Origin: Istiophorus platypterus | Taxonomy: Eukaryota; Chordata; Actinopteri; Istiophoriformes; Istiophoridae | NCBI GenBank assembly: GCA_016859345.1 | Contig: CM029126.1 | Location: 3,799,001-3,863,000, forward strand | Length of the DNA: 64,000 nucleotides | Direction: 5' to 3' | Shown: positions 1-12,660 of the stretch, piece by piece | Layout of the letters: the number at the start of each line of letters is the position of its first letter | Numbering within the stretch: position 1 is the first letter of the stretch | The notes under the pieces: generated by a model | The model's input: only the letters and a program-made list of their open reading frames with translations | What the model was told of the DNA's origin: nothing | Database searches by the model: none | Translations under genes and position numbers: made by a program

Positions 1-227
1 AAATGGCCAAATGGTTTTTAAAAAAAGGGGAGAAAAATCATTCCTATCAGAAGATCGCTCCCCCCCCATTTAACCCGATTTCATGGTCACGTCCGAACGA
101 GCGCGAACTCGTTCTGGGAAGCTGCGACTGTGGGAAACGTGAGGCAGCGCCAGAGTTTCACGGTCGTGAGTGATGCGGCTTAGTTCAGCACCAAAGTGTT
201 TTCTTTCTCTTTTTTTAAAAAATTTTT

Positions 228-258
<31 letters not shown>

Positions 259-2688
259 ATTAGGGTTGGGGGGGCTGTTAGATTGAACACGTACCTTGTT
301 AGGTATCACAGGTTTGATCACATGGTTGTGATCAGCGAGGGTGGTGGGTGTGATGAAGGTGGGGGGGGGGGGGTCGTCGGGGTTGAGGTGCAGTTTGCAG
401 CCTCGGGGGCAGAGACGCAGACTGGTGGATGAAGGTCGCCGCCCCCGACGGCCTGTGTGAAAATGAGGTGTTGTGTGCTTTGGAAAGCTGCTCAAAGAAC
501 GAGCCCCATGTTGTTGATATTACCACCTCTTGTCTCATGTCGTTGGGCATCATGAATCTATGATTGATGTCTGTTCCAGGAGGGTTTTTTTTTTTTGTTT
601 AATCATATAATTGCCATAAAAACAAAAAAATGCTTGTTTCTAATTGACCTGGCGGGTTAAAACCATATGTCAGGACGCCTCAAACGTGTTTTCAGACGAT
701 GTAGGGGCCGTTCTAAGCCACAAGTAACCATGGAAACAACCCTTATACCTCACACTACCTTATAATTTAAGCTGGAAGGGCTACAACCAAACTAAATTAA
801 TAAAAGAATGTGAATTAATGACAGGCCTTACCCCGTCAGCAGTGGCTCTTTCGGGCCTAATTTTAAACACCTGTATTTAATTCTTAGCAACGTCTCATGT
901 AAACATCACAGAACCGTGGTTAATGGCTTCAATCGGAAGGAGACACATGTACCGTTAAACGCAAAAGCGTGAATGATTTCATGTATTTGTCTCCGTGGAC
1001 ATACAAGACATCAAATACGCAAGAAAAAAAAGGACTGAAAAAACACAGAGGTTTTACAGGGCAATTAGTAAGAAGCCCACCGAGGCGCATTATACCCCTG
1101 AGTCTCCCTTTGTTTTCATTTCTAATGGGTCATTGGTTAAATGTAATAGGAAACTACACTTTGTCAAAGACGCCTCCTTCGCCTCCAACTTGTTCATTGT
1201 TTTATTTTATCAGGATCCAGTGTCGTGAGATGTTTTATATTTGGTTTTAAGGGTATAAAGGACACAGGAACATGGGCAACAGCTTGATGCTGTCAATCAG
1301 TCGGGGGGGGGGCACCTGCCTCTTACCTAGAAACCACTTTCCGTGTCTTGTGGCTTTATTTCATTCTGGTGTTTAGAGGCTACAGATGGAGCAAAGTGTC
1401 TCAGCTACATGTCGCTACACATTAGGGCTTCAGCTAACAGTTATCGTAATCAATTAATTAGAGTTATTATTTTTCTAAAGATTTATTCCTTTGATTAATC
1501 ACATAGTCGTCTGATCTGCCAAAAAACATCAGGAAAAAAAAAAACTAGATAAATAAAAATGAACATAATGATTTACCACAGCCCGAGGTGATGATTTCAG
1601 TAGCTTTTTGTATTTGACCGAAAGTCCAAAACCCAGCGTTTTTCAGTTTATTAGCACATTCGACCGAGAAAAAATATGCAAATCCTCACATCAGAGAAGC
1701 TGGAAACATCTAATGTTTGTGATTGTTGCTCAAAAATAAACATTAAATAAACACTAGTCAAACAATAATCAAATAGCTGCCAATTCTTTGTTCGTGTCAG
1801 TCGACCAAATGATTAATAAACTAATTTTTTCAGCCCTACTGTGCATCTCCGGTTGATAACTTTAATAGATCTCGACTTTGACCTTCCCACTAAAGTGGCC
1901 AAAGATGGCGGGTGGATTCAATGGGGAGTTTCTTAATGTTAACATATGTAACTCAGTGAATATTATTGTTGCTGTAGGTATAAAAATAGAGGAACATCCA
2001 TCTCGAAAACCTTTTTTGGTTTTAAGAATTTTGCCACAATGGCAAAAAGACACATTTTTTTATAAATTACTTGACTGGGCTTGTGCCAGTTTGCATTTTC
2101 GAAGCCAGTAATTCATGTCGTCGTTATAATTGCACGTCTGGAGCAGATGTCTCGACAAGCCCGGAGCGACTCTTGTGACCGTTCCATCTTGTGACTATCA
2201 GTGTCACTTTTTTTTTTTTTTTTTGAGGATTTATCATGAAATAATTGCGGCGAACAGATCCTAATTTAGGATTCTGTCAGTGGGACGCTTGTGGAAACAG
2301 GCAACGCTCTCGGGTACTTGCGGAGACGACGCGGCGATGTGAGCCGGCGTGTCTGGATCATGCCGCCCTAATTGGAGAAGATAAACCTCAGAGCCCTAAC
2401 GATTTAATGCAGAGCTTGAGAGTGATTACATTGTCGGACAGGGGCCGCGTATCAGCCCAGTCTCTGTCTGCTCTTGGTGCAGCGGGGTCCGCGCTTCCTC
2501 AGGGCCCACGCCTCCTCAGGGCCTCCGCCAACACGCCCTCGAATAAACAGGCCTATTGAGTTTCAACATGTTGCACGACAATGAGCCGTAACTGCTCCGA
2601 AAGGGTGCATTGATTGCAGCCCGGCGATGGACCCTCGCCGCTGGCAGGTGTTTTTCTGACTCAGCCTTGGCGGCCTGTGTTTTGATAG
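1..2688 (+). other. crppa intron (partial), no exon recognised
   Basis: This stretch lies upstream of the first recognisable crppa exon and is inferred to be intron, because the reading frame of that exon continues from an exon not present here. It contains a 28-T run (231-258), a 13-G run near 361-373, one diverged interspersed repeat (1422-1845), and a more complex GC-balanced segment (about 2230-2660) just before the exon. No ORF resembles the missing parts of the CRPPA protein. Confidence 0.6.
1422..1845. mobile_element. Diverged non-autonomous repeat with AGGGCTkCAGCTAA-type ends (copy 1)
   Basis: The segment starts with TAGGGCTTCAGCTAA and ends with TTTTTCAGCCCTACT, so the ends form short inverted repeats. 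Inside are the landmarks of a repeat common in ray-finned fish: alternating ATTAAT/GATTAAT motifs near each end, a central part resembling 'GACCGAAAGTCCAAAACCCA', and a 'CAGAGAAGCTGGAAACATC' stretch. It has no coding capacity. It is probably a MITE-like derivative of a DNA transposon; the family name was not checked. Related copies are at 7985-8357 and, as a fragment, 15120-15330. Confidence 0.7.
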
Positions 2689-2820
2689 GTGCGCCTGAGC
2701 TGCCCGGACAGGCCGATTGACGGGGGGGCGGCTCCGGGGCCGGCGGCGATCATGAACGTGGCCGCGGACGCCAAGCTCCGGAACATCCTCCTCTATGGCA
2801 TCCAGCTTCATCAGTTAGAG
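2689..2820 (+). CDS. CRPPA (ISPD), penultimate coding exon
   Basis: CRPPA (ISPD) makes CDP-L-ribitol from CTP and ribitol-5-phosphate in the cytosol. CDP-ribitol is the donor used by FKTN and FKRP to build the ribitol-phosphate part of matriglycan on alpha-dystroglycan. This exon encodes 44 residues of the C-terminal domain, not the nucleotidyltransferase core. It ends AADAKLRNILLYGIQLHQLE, and RNILLYG is a hallmark of the CRPPA C-terminus. The donor is GAG|GTAAGC at 2820/2821, phase 0. The start is set at the AG of TTTTGATAG (2687-2688), which keeps the frame open and phase 0. An acceptor at ..GGACAG (about 2712) is a weaker alternative, so the first ten residues are uncertain. The frame joins exactly to the exon at 23008. 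Identity is firm for the second half of the exon and moderate for the first. Confidence 0.85.
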
Positions 2821-5800
2821 GTAAGCTCTCCGTGCTTCCCCCATCTCATCCCCCCGTTGTTTTCTTTCATTTCTTTCCTGAAGTGGGTTCCTGTGCCAAA
2901 CCAAACACAACAGGAAGTGTCTTTTGAGTGTCTTGCTCCAGCGTCTCATCTTGCTTTTTGCGCTACCGACGAGGTCGCTGTTTTTTGTTGCCCGCTGGAG
3001 TGCGCACACACATGCCTGGGTGTGTCATCGTTTGTTTTTTTTTACTGCGAGTGGGAGTAAATGGGTGCTCCCGGCTGGTGCGATGAAGAGGGCTGGGTAT
3101 CAACGCTTCACCCTCCGCCCTATGTGTCTTACTGTGTGCTGCCTAATGCCTAATGGGACGAAAAGGATGCAGAGGTGCATCGCGGCTTGACCCCGAACCT
3201 TCGCCAATAAAAGCAGCGTGTCACGGGCATCCTCTGCGAGACCTGCCAGGCGCTCGCTGGAGTCATCGGACTGGATGCGGTTGACCTGAAATCAGTAACT
3301 GACTTCTCAGTAATAGCAGGATTATATAAGGTTGAATAATTCCTCTCGCGCAACGAGAAACGTCAGGATCGGTGCTACCAGAGCCGTCAGGTCAAATAAC
3401 AACGTTCCGGGCCAGATGTGCGGAGCAAAACCCAAGGACAAATGTTGAATATTCATGGCATTATTGGCCTTAAATTTGACATCGGATATGATTTATGTTC
3501 GAGACTCACTGCAGCGGTGTGACAGATGGAGGTTTCTTGGCAGCTGCATCCCTTCACAAATCAGCGTTAAAAAAAAAAAAAAACAATAAAAAACAAAAAA
3601 AAAAAATCAAGAACCCTGGTTCCTTAGGCGAGCGGATGTTTGAGGAGGTCGGATTTTTGTTCAGTCCTGCACTTAAAAAAAAAAAAAAGTGAGTGATGAA
3701 CCGGAGGAGGCCCCAGTTCTTCGCTGTGGTCAGCGAGTGGGTGTTATTCGCTGGGATTTGACGTCACAGCGCTGCCTTAATCAAAACGAGGCGCCTCGCG
3801 TCCCTGATAGCGAGGCGTGCGATACGCCGCCGGCCCACATATGAGTTTGATTCCGCCGGCGGATGTTGGACATGGTGGTTTTTCCTCTGAATTATGGAGA
3901 CTAATGCTGTTAATTAGTCATCCTGCTCCGACCCCTCTGCGTGGAGAAGGGGGGGGGGTGGACGGAGATAATGCATGTTTCACCATGATAAAATGCTTAT
4001 CGCTGTGAGATAGTGGAACAGCAGAATACAGCCTTCTATCAGCACTCGCTTTTTTTTTTTTTTACTGCAGTGAGGGTAATTCCTCCCAGATGGACTTTTT
4101 TGAGAAGCCTGCCAACACTTCCCCCGTCAGCCGCACAGTACATATGAATATCGCTCAGAAAGTTTGTTTTATCCCTTTGGTTTTAATCATAAAGATCTGA
4201 CAGCAGGGGCTAATGCACACACACACAGAGCAGGCAATCAGTCTGATTGAGAGTCTTTTCCTTGCACTCTTTTTGTTTCCTTCCGTTGTTACTTCAGAGA
4301 AAAAAAACATGAAAAGAAACAAACAAACTTCAAATCGAAACCACCTGAGATAGTGTCTGGTTGTTTCTGTTATATAATCGATAAAGCAAAAGAGTGCCGG
4401 GCACGGCTTGAGGGCCCCCGCCGTGAAAACTCACCCTTCGCACCCTTCGTCCCGGGGACGGCGGCATTGCCGTTGGTTCGGTCTTGTGGAAGCTGACGTG
4501 CCGCTGGCGCGACAAAACAGTCTGGATCGCATTTTTCGGTCTCTGGCGGAGAGGGGTCGAGTTTTTCCCGTTGGAAGGCCTCGGAACGCCTGTGTGAGGG
4601 AGGCCGGGAACGTTTTAGTTGTGCCGGCGTCCACAGCGTCATACATACATATGTTCTTCTTGCGAGAAACATTCGCTCGGTTCATTTAATAACAATATAC
4701 TGTACAAGCCACAGTATATACTCTAGCTGTTTAAACCGAGTGTTTATCCATCTAAATGTAAGGATGTGAGGGTTTAAAAATTCATTTTTTTTGCCTTTTT
4801 ATTAGTGTTTGTGTTTGTGGCTTTGTGTGTTTATGTGTTTATGTGTTTATGTGTGTACCAGCTTCTGCACCGCAGAATAATATAACGCAGCAGCGCAATG
4901 GTCCACATCATCTCGGTGAGATCTTAAAAGTGAGCGCTCTGGTTTCTGGCTTTTGGAGAGAGTTTATTATGTTATTAAAAAAGGAAAAAAAAAAAAAAAA
5001 AAACAGATCGACCGAACCGACTGCACTCACCACAGTTGCCCAGATAAAATCTCGAATGCTGCTCCAATTTGGGCTTAAATTAAGAGGAGCTATTTTTCTT
5101 TGCAGTGTTTTTTTTTTTTTTTTTTTTGTGAAAATTGTTTTTTATGACCTGACAGCTGAGGCCGTTTTCATTGGCGACAAGCAGTTGCTGTTGAAACAGA
5201 AAGCAAACGTGGCCAAGCCGGGGCCATTATCCGTGAAGTTCTGTCGTATAAGTAAATGACCCCACCACCACCACCACCTTTCATCACCACTTCTGAGGTG
5301 CCCTCCAGGATGGATGCTTAACTCCCACCTACCCGAGTGGAGGTGAGAGAAACAATTAGCCCGGCCCGTCGACCGCAGTTTAAAAAATACACTTACAAAC
5401 TGCTCCAAAGCTCACTAATTAACACTACATATCCTGTTTGTTTAATCCATACACAAACAGACACATAAAAGCAACAGCTTGTGGTTTTTTTGGAGGGGGG
5501 GTGCAGAAAACTAAGCTGAGCTAATGGACTCTGTGCTCCAGCTCAATGCTTCATGCACAGATATGACTGTGGTTTTCTATCTTCATTATTTGACTCCTGT
5601 TAAGGAGCGGAATAAGCGTTTGGGGCTTTTTTTGGGGGGGGGTTGTTTTTTTCCCCAAGGTGTCGAAGTTTTTCTCCAAGTTTAGACGACTGAGGCTGTG
5701 TGGTCGAGGTCAGGAGAGGATCATAGTCATGGACAAAAAAAAAATCAACGTGTTTAAGACATGGAAAGACAGGCAGCCCAGGCCGTGACCCGGCCACCAC

Positions 5801-7411
5801 ACCCACACTTATTGTAGCACTGTGTGTACACACCACTGCTTCCTGCGTTTGCACAGAATTTTGTTACTGACTCAGGATTGCAGGAGCAGATTAACTGCAT
5901 GGGAACATAATTTACAGGACAAGGTTTCACTTGAAATTTGTGAGTGCCGCTCATCCTGAGATGAGGTTTAAAGGAAGAAGTCATCCCACTGAAGTAATAG
6001 AATCACCACGGGGAAATACTAATTCTGCGAATTAGAAGAGGGAGAATTGATGTTGCCAAAAAAAATTGAGTTAGTTGTGAAAAATTGCAGGCAGCCGATG
6101 TAATAAAAAAGCGGAACTGGGTAAATATGGAGAGACGTGTTCGGGTTTCAACCTGGCACCGGTGAGGCTTTGTGTCTTATGAAAGCCGTCAATAATATCT
6201 GTGCAGTCAGAGAAGCTTGCTTCTCCAATATTCTTTTATTACGACGTTGCAATACCATTCCCTTGCCTCGCAAACCAGATGGAAATTCAGGGTTTTTTTG
6301 AGATAAGCTGCGGATTTGACATTTTCTGATCATTTATGATGCCTGGGACCTCCTGCTGATAGTAAAACAAGGTGTGACAACAATACTATGTGTAGCCTCC
6401 AGTTTTGTTTTTTTCTTTTTAATGCAATTCATTGTTGAAGATAAGACACCGTAAACTCCTGAATTCCTTTTGTTGCCTTCTAAATGATTCCATCCTCTGA
6501 AAAGACTGATTGTTCTCACACCAGTGGGAAGATCAACTGGGGAGAACATTAAAGAGTTCCTTGCCTCTCATTGTGTATCACTCGTAGGAATTCTTGGACG
6601 CGCTCGCTGGTTTTGAGGGGAACGGCCGTTTTGGCTAATCAAACGTTAACCCTTTTGGCAGCCGAAATGCATGAGAGCATGGAACGGTGTACGTCCCAGC
6701 GAGGTTGGTAAGAACGATCCACCTCATTGACCTTTAGCGATGTCTCGCCGGATAAAAAGCAGGTTTCCTCAAACGAGGCCCGACTATGGTTACACGTCAT
6801 TCAAGAGCAGCAACTGGCCGACGAGGCGCGACACATCCATCCGCCACTTCGCTGTGTCGAGAGGAGAGAGTGAGAAGGATTCACGGACAATGATCGGCAG
6901 TCTCTCCGACAGGACGCGTGATCAAAGCGCGTCTTCGGAGAGCCCCTTTCCGTCCGTGTCGCCACCTCTCTGAAGATGCCCACAAGCCAAACATCAGGTG
7001 CATAGTAATGTGTGAAAAACCTCAAACCCACCGGTGTGGACTGAGAATATTCAGACACCGGATCCTCAGGAACTGACACGATGTTGTGCGAACGTTGACG
7101 GCGTACACTATCGGTGTCTACTGTGGCGATAGGAAGTGTCATCGGATCCCTGCTCGCACAGGGTCCCGGCGACTTGTCATCCGCTGAAAAGGGAGTTGTC
7201 ACGGTGATATATGGGTGTTGTAATCTCTGCAGTGAGAGCCCTGATGTTTACCCAACCCCATATTTCCTCCTCCTCAAAGAGCCCGGACCGGGAATCCTAA
7301 ACCTGAGAGGAGATTAGCCGGCCGGGAAAGAAAAGAGACGGAGAGAAAGGAGAAGAGGGAGGGGATGGAGGAAGAAAAGGACAGGACTCTATAGGTGTAT
7401 TCTCCTCTGCC

Positions 7412-7605
7412 TGTTCAGATCTAGGTCTGAAAGGCAGACAGGTGAAACCATACACGAGCCCGGTGAAGATCTTGCTGTGACACCCGTGGATTTGCACCCT
7501 CGCCGGGGTCAAGGGAGATCTAGGACAACTGCAGTCTCTATGGCTTTGGTGCACTGCTGACTTTTCTCAGGCTAACAGTTGTCCTCTGCTGAATAAACAA
7601 CTGGC
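7412..7605. repeat. Diverged interspersed repeat, copy A
   Basis: Shares an ordered series of blocks with 9209-9410: AAGGCAGACAGGTGAAACC, CTTGCTGTGACACC, GGGGTCAAGG, AACARTTGTCCT and GATGAATAAA-like ends. Spacing is similar throughout, so this is one old repeat present twice within 2 kb, either dispersed or locally duplicated. No coding potential was seen, and the family is not recognised. Confidence 0.65.
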
Positions 7606-7984
7606 CTTAACGGGCATGTGCAAGGTTGCTTAAAAGGAATCAAGGTTGGTTAAACTGTGCAAGAAACTGTGGCGGATAAACTTATCTTCTCTGCAAGCCA
7701 TGTGCGACAAACACGTTTTTTTTTTTTTTTTTTTTAAAGATCCTCCTATTAACCTAGGAGGGACTTTTATAAATCTAAGGGGTCATGAGATGATTAATGA
7801 GAAAGGAAAGAGAAAAACGTACCAAAAGGAAACAATCTGAGACATTTTGGCAGGAGGAAAAATTCCCCCTTTGCGTAAATGCTCATAACTCACAGACATA
7901 TGCAACCTGTGATGAAGAGTCACAAGTAGACACTGATTCAGCATAAACTAAAAATTTTGGAAAAGGAGATTTAAAGAATATGTT

Positions 7985-8357
7985 TAGGGCTGCAGCTAAT
8001 TATGTTCATCATTTTGTAATCTGCCAATTACTTTTCTCGATTAATTGGTTTAAATGTTTAGTCTACGAGAAGGCAATGGATTGAGAGAGGATCAGAATTT
8101 CCGCGAGCCCAATGTGAGTGCTCCAGTTTCTTGTTTTGTCCGACCAAGAGTCCAGAACTCACATGTAGTCTGTTTACGATGATATAAAACTGAAAAAAAG
8201 AAGAATTCCTGAGATGACGGATTTCCTGGAACCAAAGAATTTCCAGTGTTGTTGACTGAAAAAAGACAAGTGATTATTTGATTAACAAAATTATTGCCGA
8301 TTAATCTTTTGGTGATCGACTGGATGAGTAATTGACTATGTTCAGCTCCAAACATGA
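7985..8357. mobile_element. Diverged non-autonomous repeat (copy 2 of the 1422 family)
   Basis: Begins TTTAGGGCTGCAGCTAATTATG and ends near GACTATGTTCAGCTCCAAAC. It shows the same internal order as 1422-1845: a CGATTAATTGGTTTAAATGTTTAGTCTA segment, TCTTGTTTTGTCCGACCAAGAGTCC, a central AT-rich part, then GATTATTTGATTAACAAAATTATTGCCGATTAAT. This is a pattern typical of abundant fish repeats. No ORF. Confidence 0.75.
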
Positions 8358-8379
8358 TTATATGTTTAAAGAGGACTAA

Positions 8380-9000
8380 GAGTATACAGCCATGCTAGCA
8401 GCTCAGTGAAGCCACACTCATACTACAAATACTACAAATACTACAAATGCTAACATGCTCACATGGACAATGCTATCAAGCTGATGTTTAGCAGTTATTA
8501 TGCACACACAATAAACATCAGCCAGCTTATAAATAAACAGCTTAGGCTGACTGAAACCTCATTAGTTTTGTTGGTATTCGCTCAAAACTAAAGAATTGGA
8601 CAAAATAATACTTTGACCCATTGATGGCTCTAAATGATAAGTGAAGGGATTACAAAAGTGATCCTTTAACTTATCCCTTTGGTGATCCCTTAACTTGGTG
8701 ATCTCTTAACTTCTCAGCTAGCACAGAAGGTGATGCAGTTCAGTCCGTCGGGGGGCATGAATGTCTGTGCCAAATCTCAGACCACCCAGTAGTTTCTGTT
8801 GAGACATTTCACACAAAATCTCACGGTGACACCAGAGGAAAAGTCAGGGGATCACCAGCGTCATTAGGCCTCATCATCTGGGAACGTTGAATGATTTTAG
8901 AAGGTTTCACGGCGATCCATTCGAGAATTGTCGAGATATTTGCTCTAGACCAAAGTGGGTCAAGCGGCTGACTGATGTTGCCATCCCTAGAGGCTGAAAG
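8380..9000. repeat. Common teleost-type intergenic repeat, diverged
   Basis: Recognisable landmarks in order: GCTAACATGCTCACATGGACAATGCTATCAAGCTGATGTTTAGCA, CTCATTAGTTTTGTTGGTATTCG, GGGGGCATGAATGTCTGTGCCAAAT, AGGAAAAGTCAGGGGATCACCA, GTCGAGATATTTG, GACCAAAGTGGGTCAA and GTTGCCATCCCTAGAG. From general knowledge of fish genomes this is a very common, repeatedly duplicated non-coding repeat. An internal degenerate tandem of a GTGATCYYTTAACTT unit lies at 8658-8713. It sits directly after copy 2 of the 1422-type element, so this part of the intron is a repeat cluster. Confidence 0.75.
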
Positions 9001-9208
9001 TGAGCCAAAGTTAATAAAGTCATTAACAGTCAGCTTTCACTGCAAAGTTCCATGTCTAAAACCTGGTCCTTTAGTTAATGCTTTCAAAAGGAATGACACA
9101 CTCCTGGAGAATTTGCCAAATAAGGCGCCAGGGGCAAATGATTTCTCCAGAGGTCTTTGTCCACACTTATTCTCACACTGCGTCTATCAGGGGACATGCA
9201 CAGCTTAT

Positions 9209-9410
9209 CCTGATTAGGTCCCAGAAGGCAGACAGGTGAAACCCAACACAAGCAATTGAAGCTCTTGCTGTGACACCTACTTTATATGTATGGAGGGGGT
9301 CAAGGCGGATCAGGGGCAGCGGCTGTCCCTGCCGCCTCAGCACACTCCCGACCTTTCTCCTAGCAAATCCAACAATTGTCCTAAGATGAATAAAGCCCCC
9401 TTCAGACAGG
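9209..9410. repeat. Diverged interspersed repeat, copy B
   Basis: Second copy of the repeat at 7412-7605, in the same orientation. Shared blocks include AGAAGGCAGACAGGTGAAACC, GCTCTTGCTGTGACACC, GGGGTCAAGG and ATTGTCCTAAGATGAATAAA. Confidence 0.65.
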
Positions 9411-10679
9411 ACAAAAAAAAAAACACCACTCACATCTGGCTTTTGTCTTCAGTGGGAAAGGGTACAATTGGCATTCATTCCCGGGTAAAATGACTCTGCA
9501 ACAGTCTCGGGTACTTATTGGCTCCAGATCCAGTTGGCAGTGATCGAAACATAACACCCGAGTGGGCATGCAAATTTTCGCGTTTTAGATGCGAAGCTAT
9601 GGTTCCAGACGTTGGCGCATGAATAGCCAGGAGCATTTACTGTTTTTTACAGTCTCTGGGACCGACATGCATTGGCAATTTTGTGCTTCATATTTGAAAC
9701 CACGTGCATGGGGTTTTAAGTGACTGAAATAAGAGATTTTAAAAAGTAATGTAGTAATAGCCATAACATAGTCACTGGCCACCATGTTGCTTTCTGCTGT
9801 ATACTAACCCTGTTTCCTGGCACATTTGTGATATTGAATGTGACGCACCAAAAAAAAAAAAAAAAGAAACAAAGGCTAATTCGCCTTCGCGCAATGGAAA
9901 AGGAATCAATCGACTCTTGAAGCAGGTTTACACACGTTTAGTGCATATTTGCGCTAATTTTCGGGTGTAGAAACCCAGAGTCTCTCATAATTTCAGTTTA
10001 TAAAAAGGAGGGGTTATCTCCTTTACAAGACAGATGTGATTGCTAAGATTGCATTAGCCTCTTCTAGTCAGGCTTGGCTGAAAGCTGAGGAGAAATTTTA
10101 AGTAATAAGTAAACAACACTGACTCTAAGTTCTGGAAGTCTGGTCAGGCTAGCACTAGCATGACACTGCAAGGAGTTTGTGAGGAAATATCTCTCCATTG
10201 CTGCCAGGCTGTCCCGTGAGGCCCGGGTCACAGAAGCATCTGACACTACCTCTCCACATTAAGAGCTGTACATCACATTAACATTACACTTAGCTTTAAC
10301 TCGGCGACCATTAGATAAGCCAATCAAAACTTTGATGAAAGCAGCACAGATAAGAAGTGACCTGGCATTTCATAGAGCTGTTTTTGGTTAACCAAACAAT
10401 GTCTGTGGGAGAACTGACGAATTTGGCGAGTCTTGTTGTTGATCAACTGCACTTAGTGTCAGAGTAAAAGTCCAATATCCACCCTGCCGCTCGACACTGT
10501 TTTTCCCCTGCCGTTTGCCTAAGTGCTTGTCTTTGTTCTGACGGTTATGACTTTAAACTTTATCTAAGATTTCCTTGGAAATGTGGATGAGAGCACTTGG
10601 CTCCCACTGTGGAATCCTGACATCTCCATACAGACAGAAGCTCGTGGATCACTCCCCTCCTTAGTGATGTATTTGTAGA

Positions 10680-11240
10680 GTGTTAGGGTCAAAGCCTTGG
10701 GAGAGACTCGCACCGCCGCAACATGTGCAGGATATCAAGCCTGATCTTCCATGCCGAGAGTGCTCCAGATGTGTATCGGCATGTGTGAAACTTGACCGCC
10801 GGAGTTTGGCTCAAGGAATTAGGCATACCAAAGCGGTGTTTACTCAGCTTTGATTTCTTAGATTAAAAAGACCAGCAAGCACACTGTTTGGGCTGATGTG
10901 ACTCCACTCAAGCTCTTGCAGACAATTGGGAAATGACATTCCAGGGGGGAATTAGTGTTAGAGAGAGATGGTATGTTCCTATGGAGGATTAATGCGAGTC
11001 AGCGCTTCATAATTAGTTAGTACACATTCAATCAAACAGCATAAGGTCAAAACACGTGTATGTTTGTTTTGCCACTTGGATTTGAGCTGTTTCTGACCAC
11101 CCACAGTAGTCCTGGTTTGAGTTTTCTCTCAGCCCCTCAATTAGGTTATAGGAGAACACATCTCTCCAGAGATTATGCTTTCATTTAAGAGGCCTCATTA
11201 AAGATTGTTTTTGTGGTGCTCACCTTCCTGCTCTGTTAGG
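10680..11240. promoter_or_regulatory. Candidate conserved non-coding element (unverified)
   Basis: A stretch of balanced, non-repetitive sequence inside an otherwise repeat-rich intron, carrying several homeodomain-type cores (GATTAATGCG, CATAATTAGTTAG, CTCAATTAGG, CTCATTAAAG). That texture is typical of developmental enhancers, and the locus neighbours a homeobox gene. This is inference only; no alignment could be made. Confidence 0.25.
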
Positions 11241-11450
11241 GCTTTTTTCTTTTTCTTTTTTTTTTTGGTTGGAGGAATCTCTTGGTAAACACGCTTGTCT
11301 GGTTGGGTGTGGTGGAAAATAGTTGTGGAATAGCGCACAGTTTATTCTGGCCAAGGAAAAAACCACCTGATGCCCTGAAATTCTGATAAATCCTTAGCTA
11401 AGGCTGGTAAACTAGAATGCCGTCAAGGGGCATATAACACTGCCAAGGCT

Positions 11451-11510
11451 GTTATTGAAATTTCTAATTTCAATAACCTTATTGTTATTGAAATTCCTAA
11501 TTTCAGTAAC
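11451..11510. repeat. Tandemly duplicated 27-bp palindrome
   Basis: Two copies (11451-11477 and 11484-11510) of a unit with 11-bp arms GTTATTGAAAT and ATTTCAATAAC around a 5-nt centre. Copy 1 has perfect arms; copy 2 differs by a C in the centre and one G in the right arm. They are separated by 6 bp. Confidence 0.9.
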
Positions 11511-12629
11511 AGACTATGCTTCTAAAACTTAAATCTTCATCTGGATCCAGACCTTTTACAAGATGATCTGCTGATTGGCTGATGCTGGCCATGATTTTTT
11601 GGAAAATACCTAAATGCCTTGCGGGAATATTAGGACTTTGAACAGAGACTACTTCTGCAAAATTTCAAACGATTCAGGGTCATGACCAGCGCTATGGCCA
11701 TTTCAGGTGGTCTTTTTGCTGTTGCTCCATCTATAAGCAAAATGACATCAAACTTGAAAATTTGACACACGTGATTTGTGCGTTAGCCTTCAAACATTCA
11801 TTATATTTTTTCAATGCCTGCAAGACTTTATCAAACAGTTATTTAAAAATGGTTTGAAATATCAAAAAGCACAAGAATAACATCTTTAAAATTTGTTCAA
11901 GACTGGATACATTGTACACAGGTAAGAGGTAACAAACAAAAGATAAAGTGACCACATGGTGGAGCTAATGAGTCCAAATTACAATTATTAAGACATATTT
12001 TTGTCGACAGCGCAGATTTTGATTTATAGTTTATTTCCAACCCCAGCAACACAAGACAGTTGGATTATATGGACATATACTCTTGTAACTCCTATTATGC
12101 CATGTCTCATTATGGAATAGGACACTACTGCTGTGCAATCATTGCATTTATGTTTATTCATTTGCTGTAATAAAGACTGGTGTTTGCAGTGTAGTTGGCC
12201 TTATTAGATGTACCAAAAAAATGAGAAGATAACTGTGTCTTTTCGTCAATGTCATTAATGTTGTCTTTACTGTCAACAAACTCCACTGGCCAAAAACTTG
12301 TAGGAGAAAACACGAGCAACCAGTTATAGTACTTGGGGGATGCCACGTGTTAGCTCTGTAGCTGCAGCGGCCCCGAAGTGTTGTTAGATTTCTGAGGAGG
12401 CGAATGTCATCCACGGCAAATGTGCCTTAAGTTTATACGCAGCTGCTGTAGCTACAGCCGTAACTCCTTAATGCACAACATTAAATCAGCCTTTTGTTCA
12501 CTGGGTCATGACCTAACTCTCCACAAATTTTCCGTAAAACTAAAACGGCATTGAATCAAAATTACAGCGTGACTTTAGTGGAGTTAATGACCAACCAAGT
12601 TTTTCTGGAGGTCTTCCCCCAGCAGTTTG

Positions 12630-12659
<30 letters not shown>
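12630..12659 (+). repeat. Poly(A) run of 30
   Basis: Uninterrupted 30-A tract within the crppa intron, following CAGCAGTTTG. It could be a retroposon tail or simple slippage. No target-site duplication or body was recognised upstream. Confidence 0.95.

Positions 12660-12660
<1 letters not shown>

Noticed and set aside
6740..7202. ORFs of 77 (+) and 133 (-) codons in a GC-balanced stretch
   Set aside because: No recognisable domain and no supporting splice sites; the two strands are both open, as in chance ORFs.
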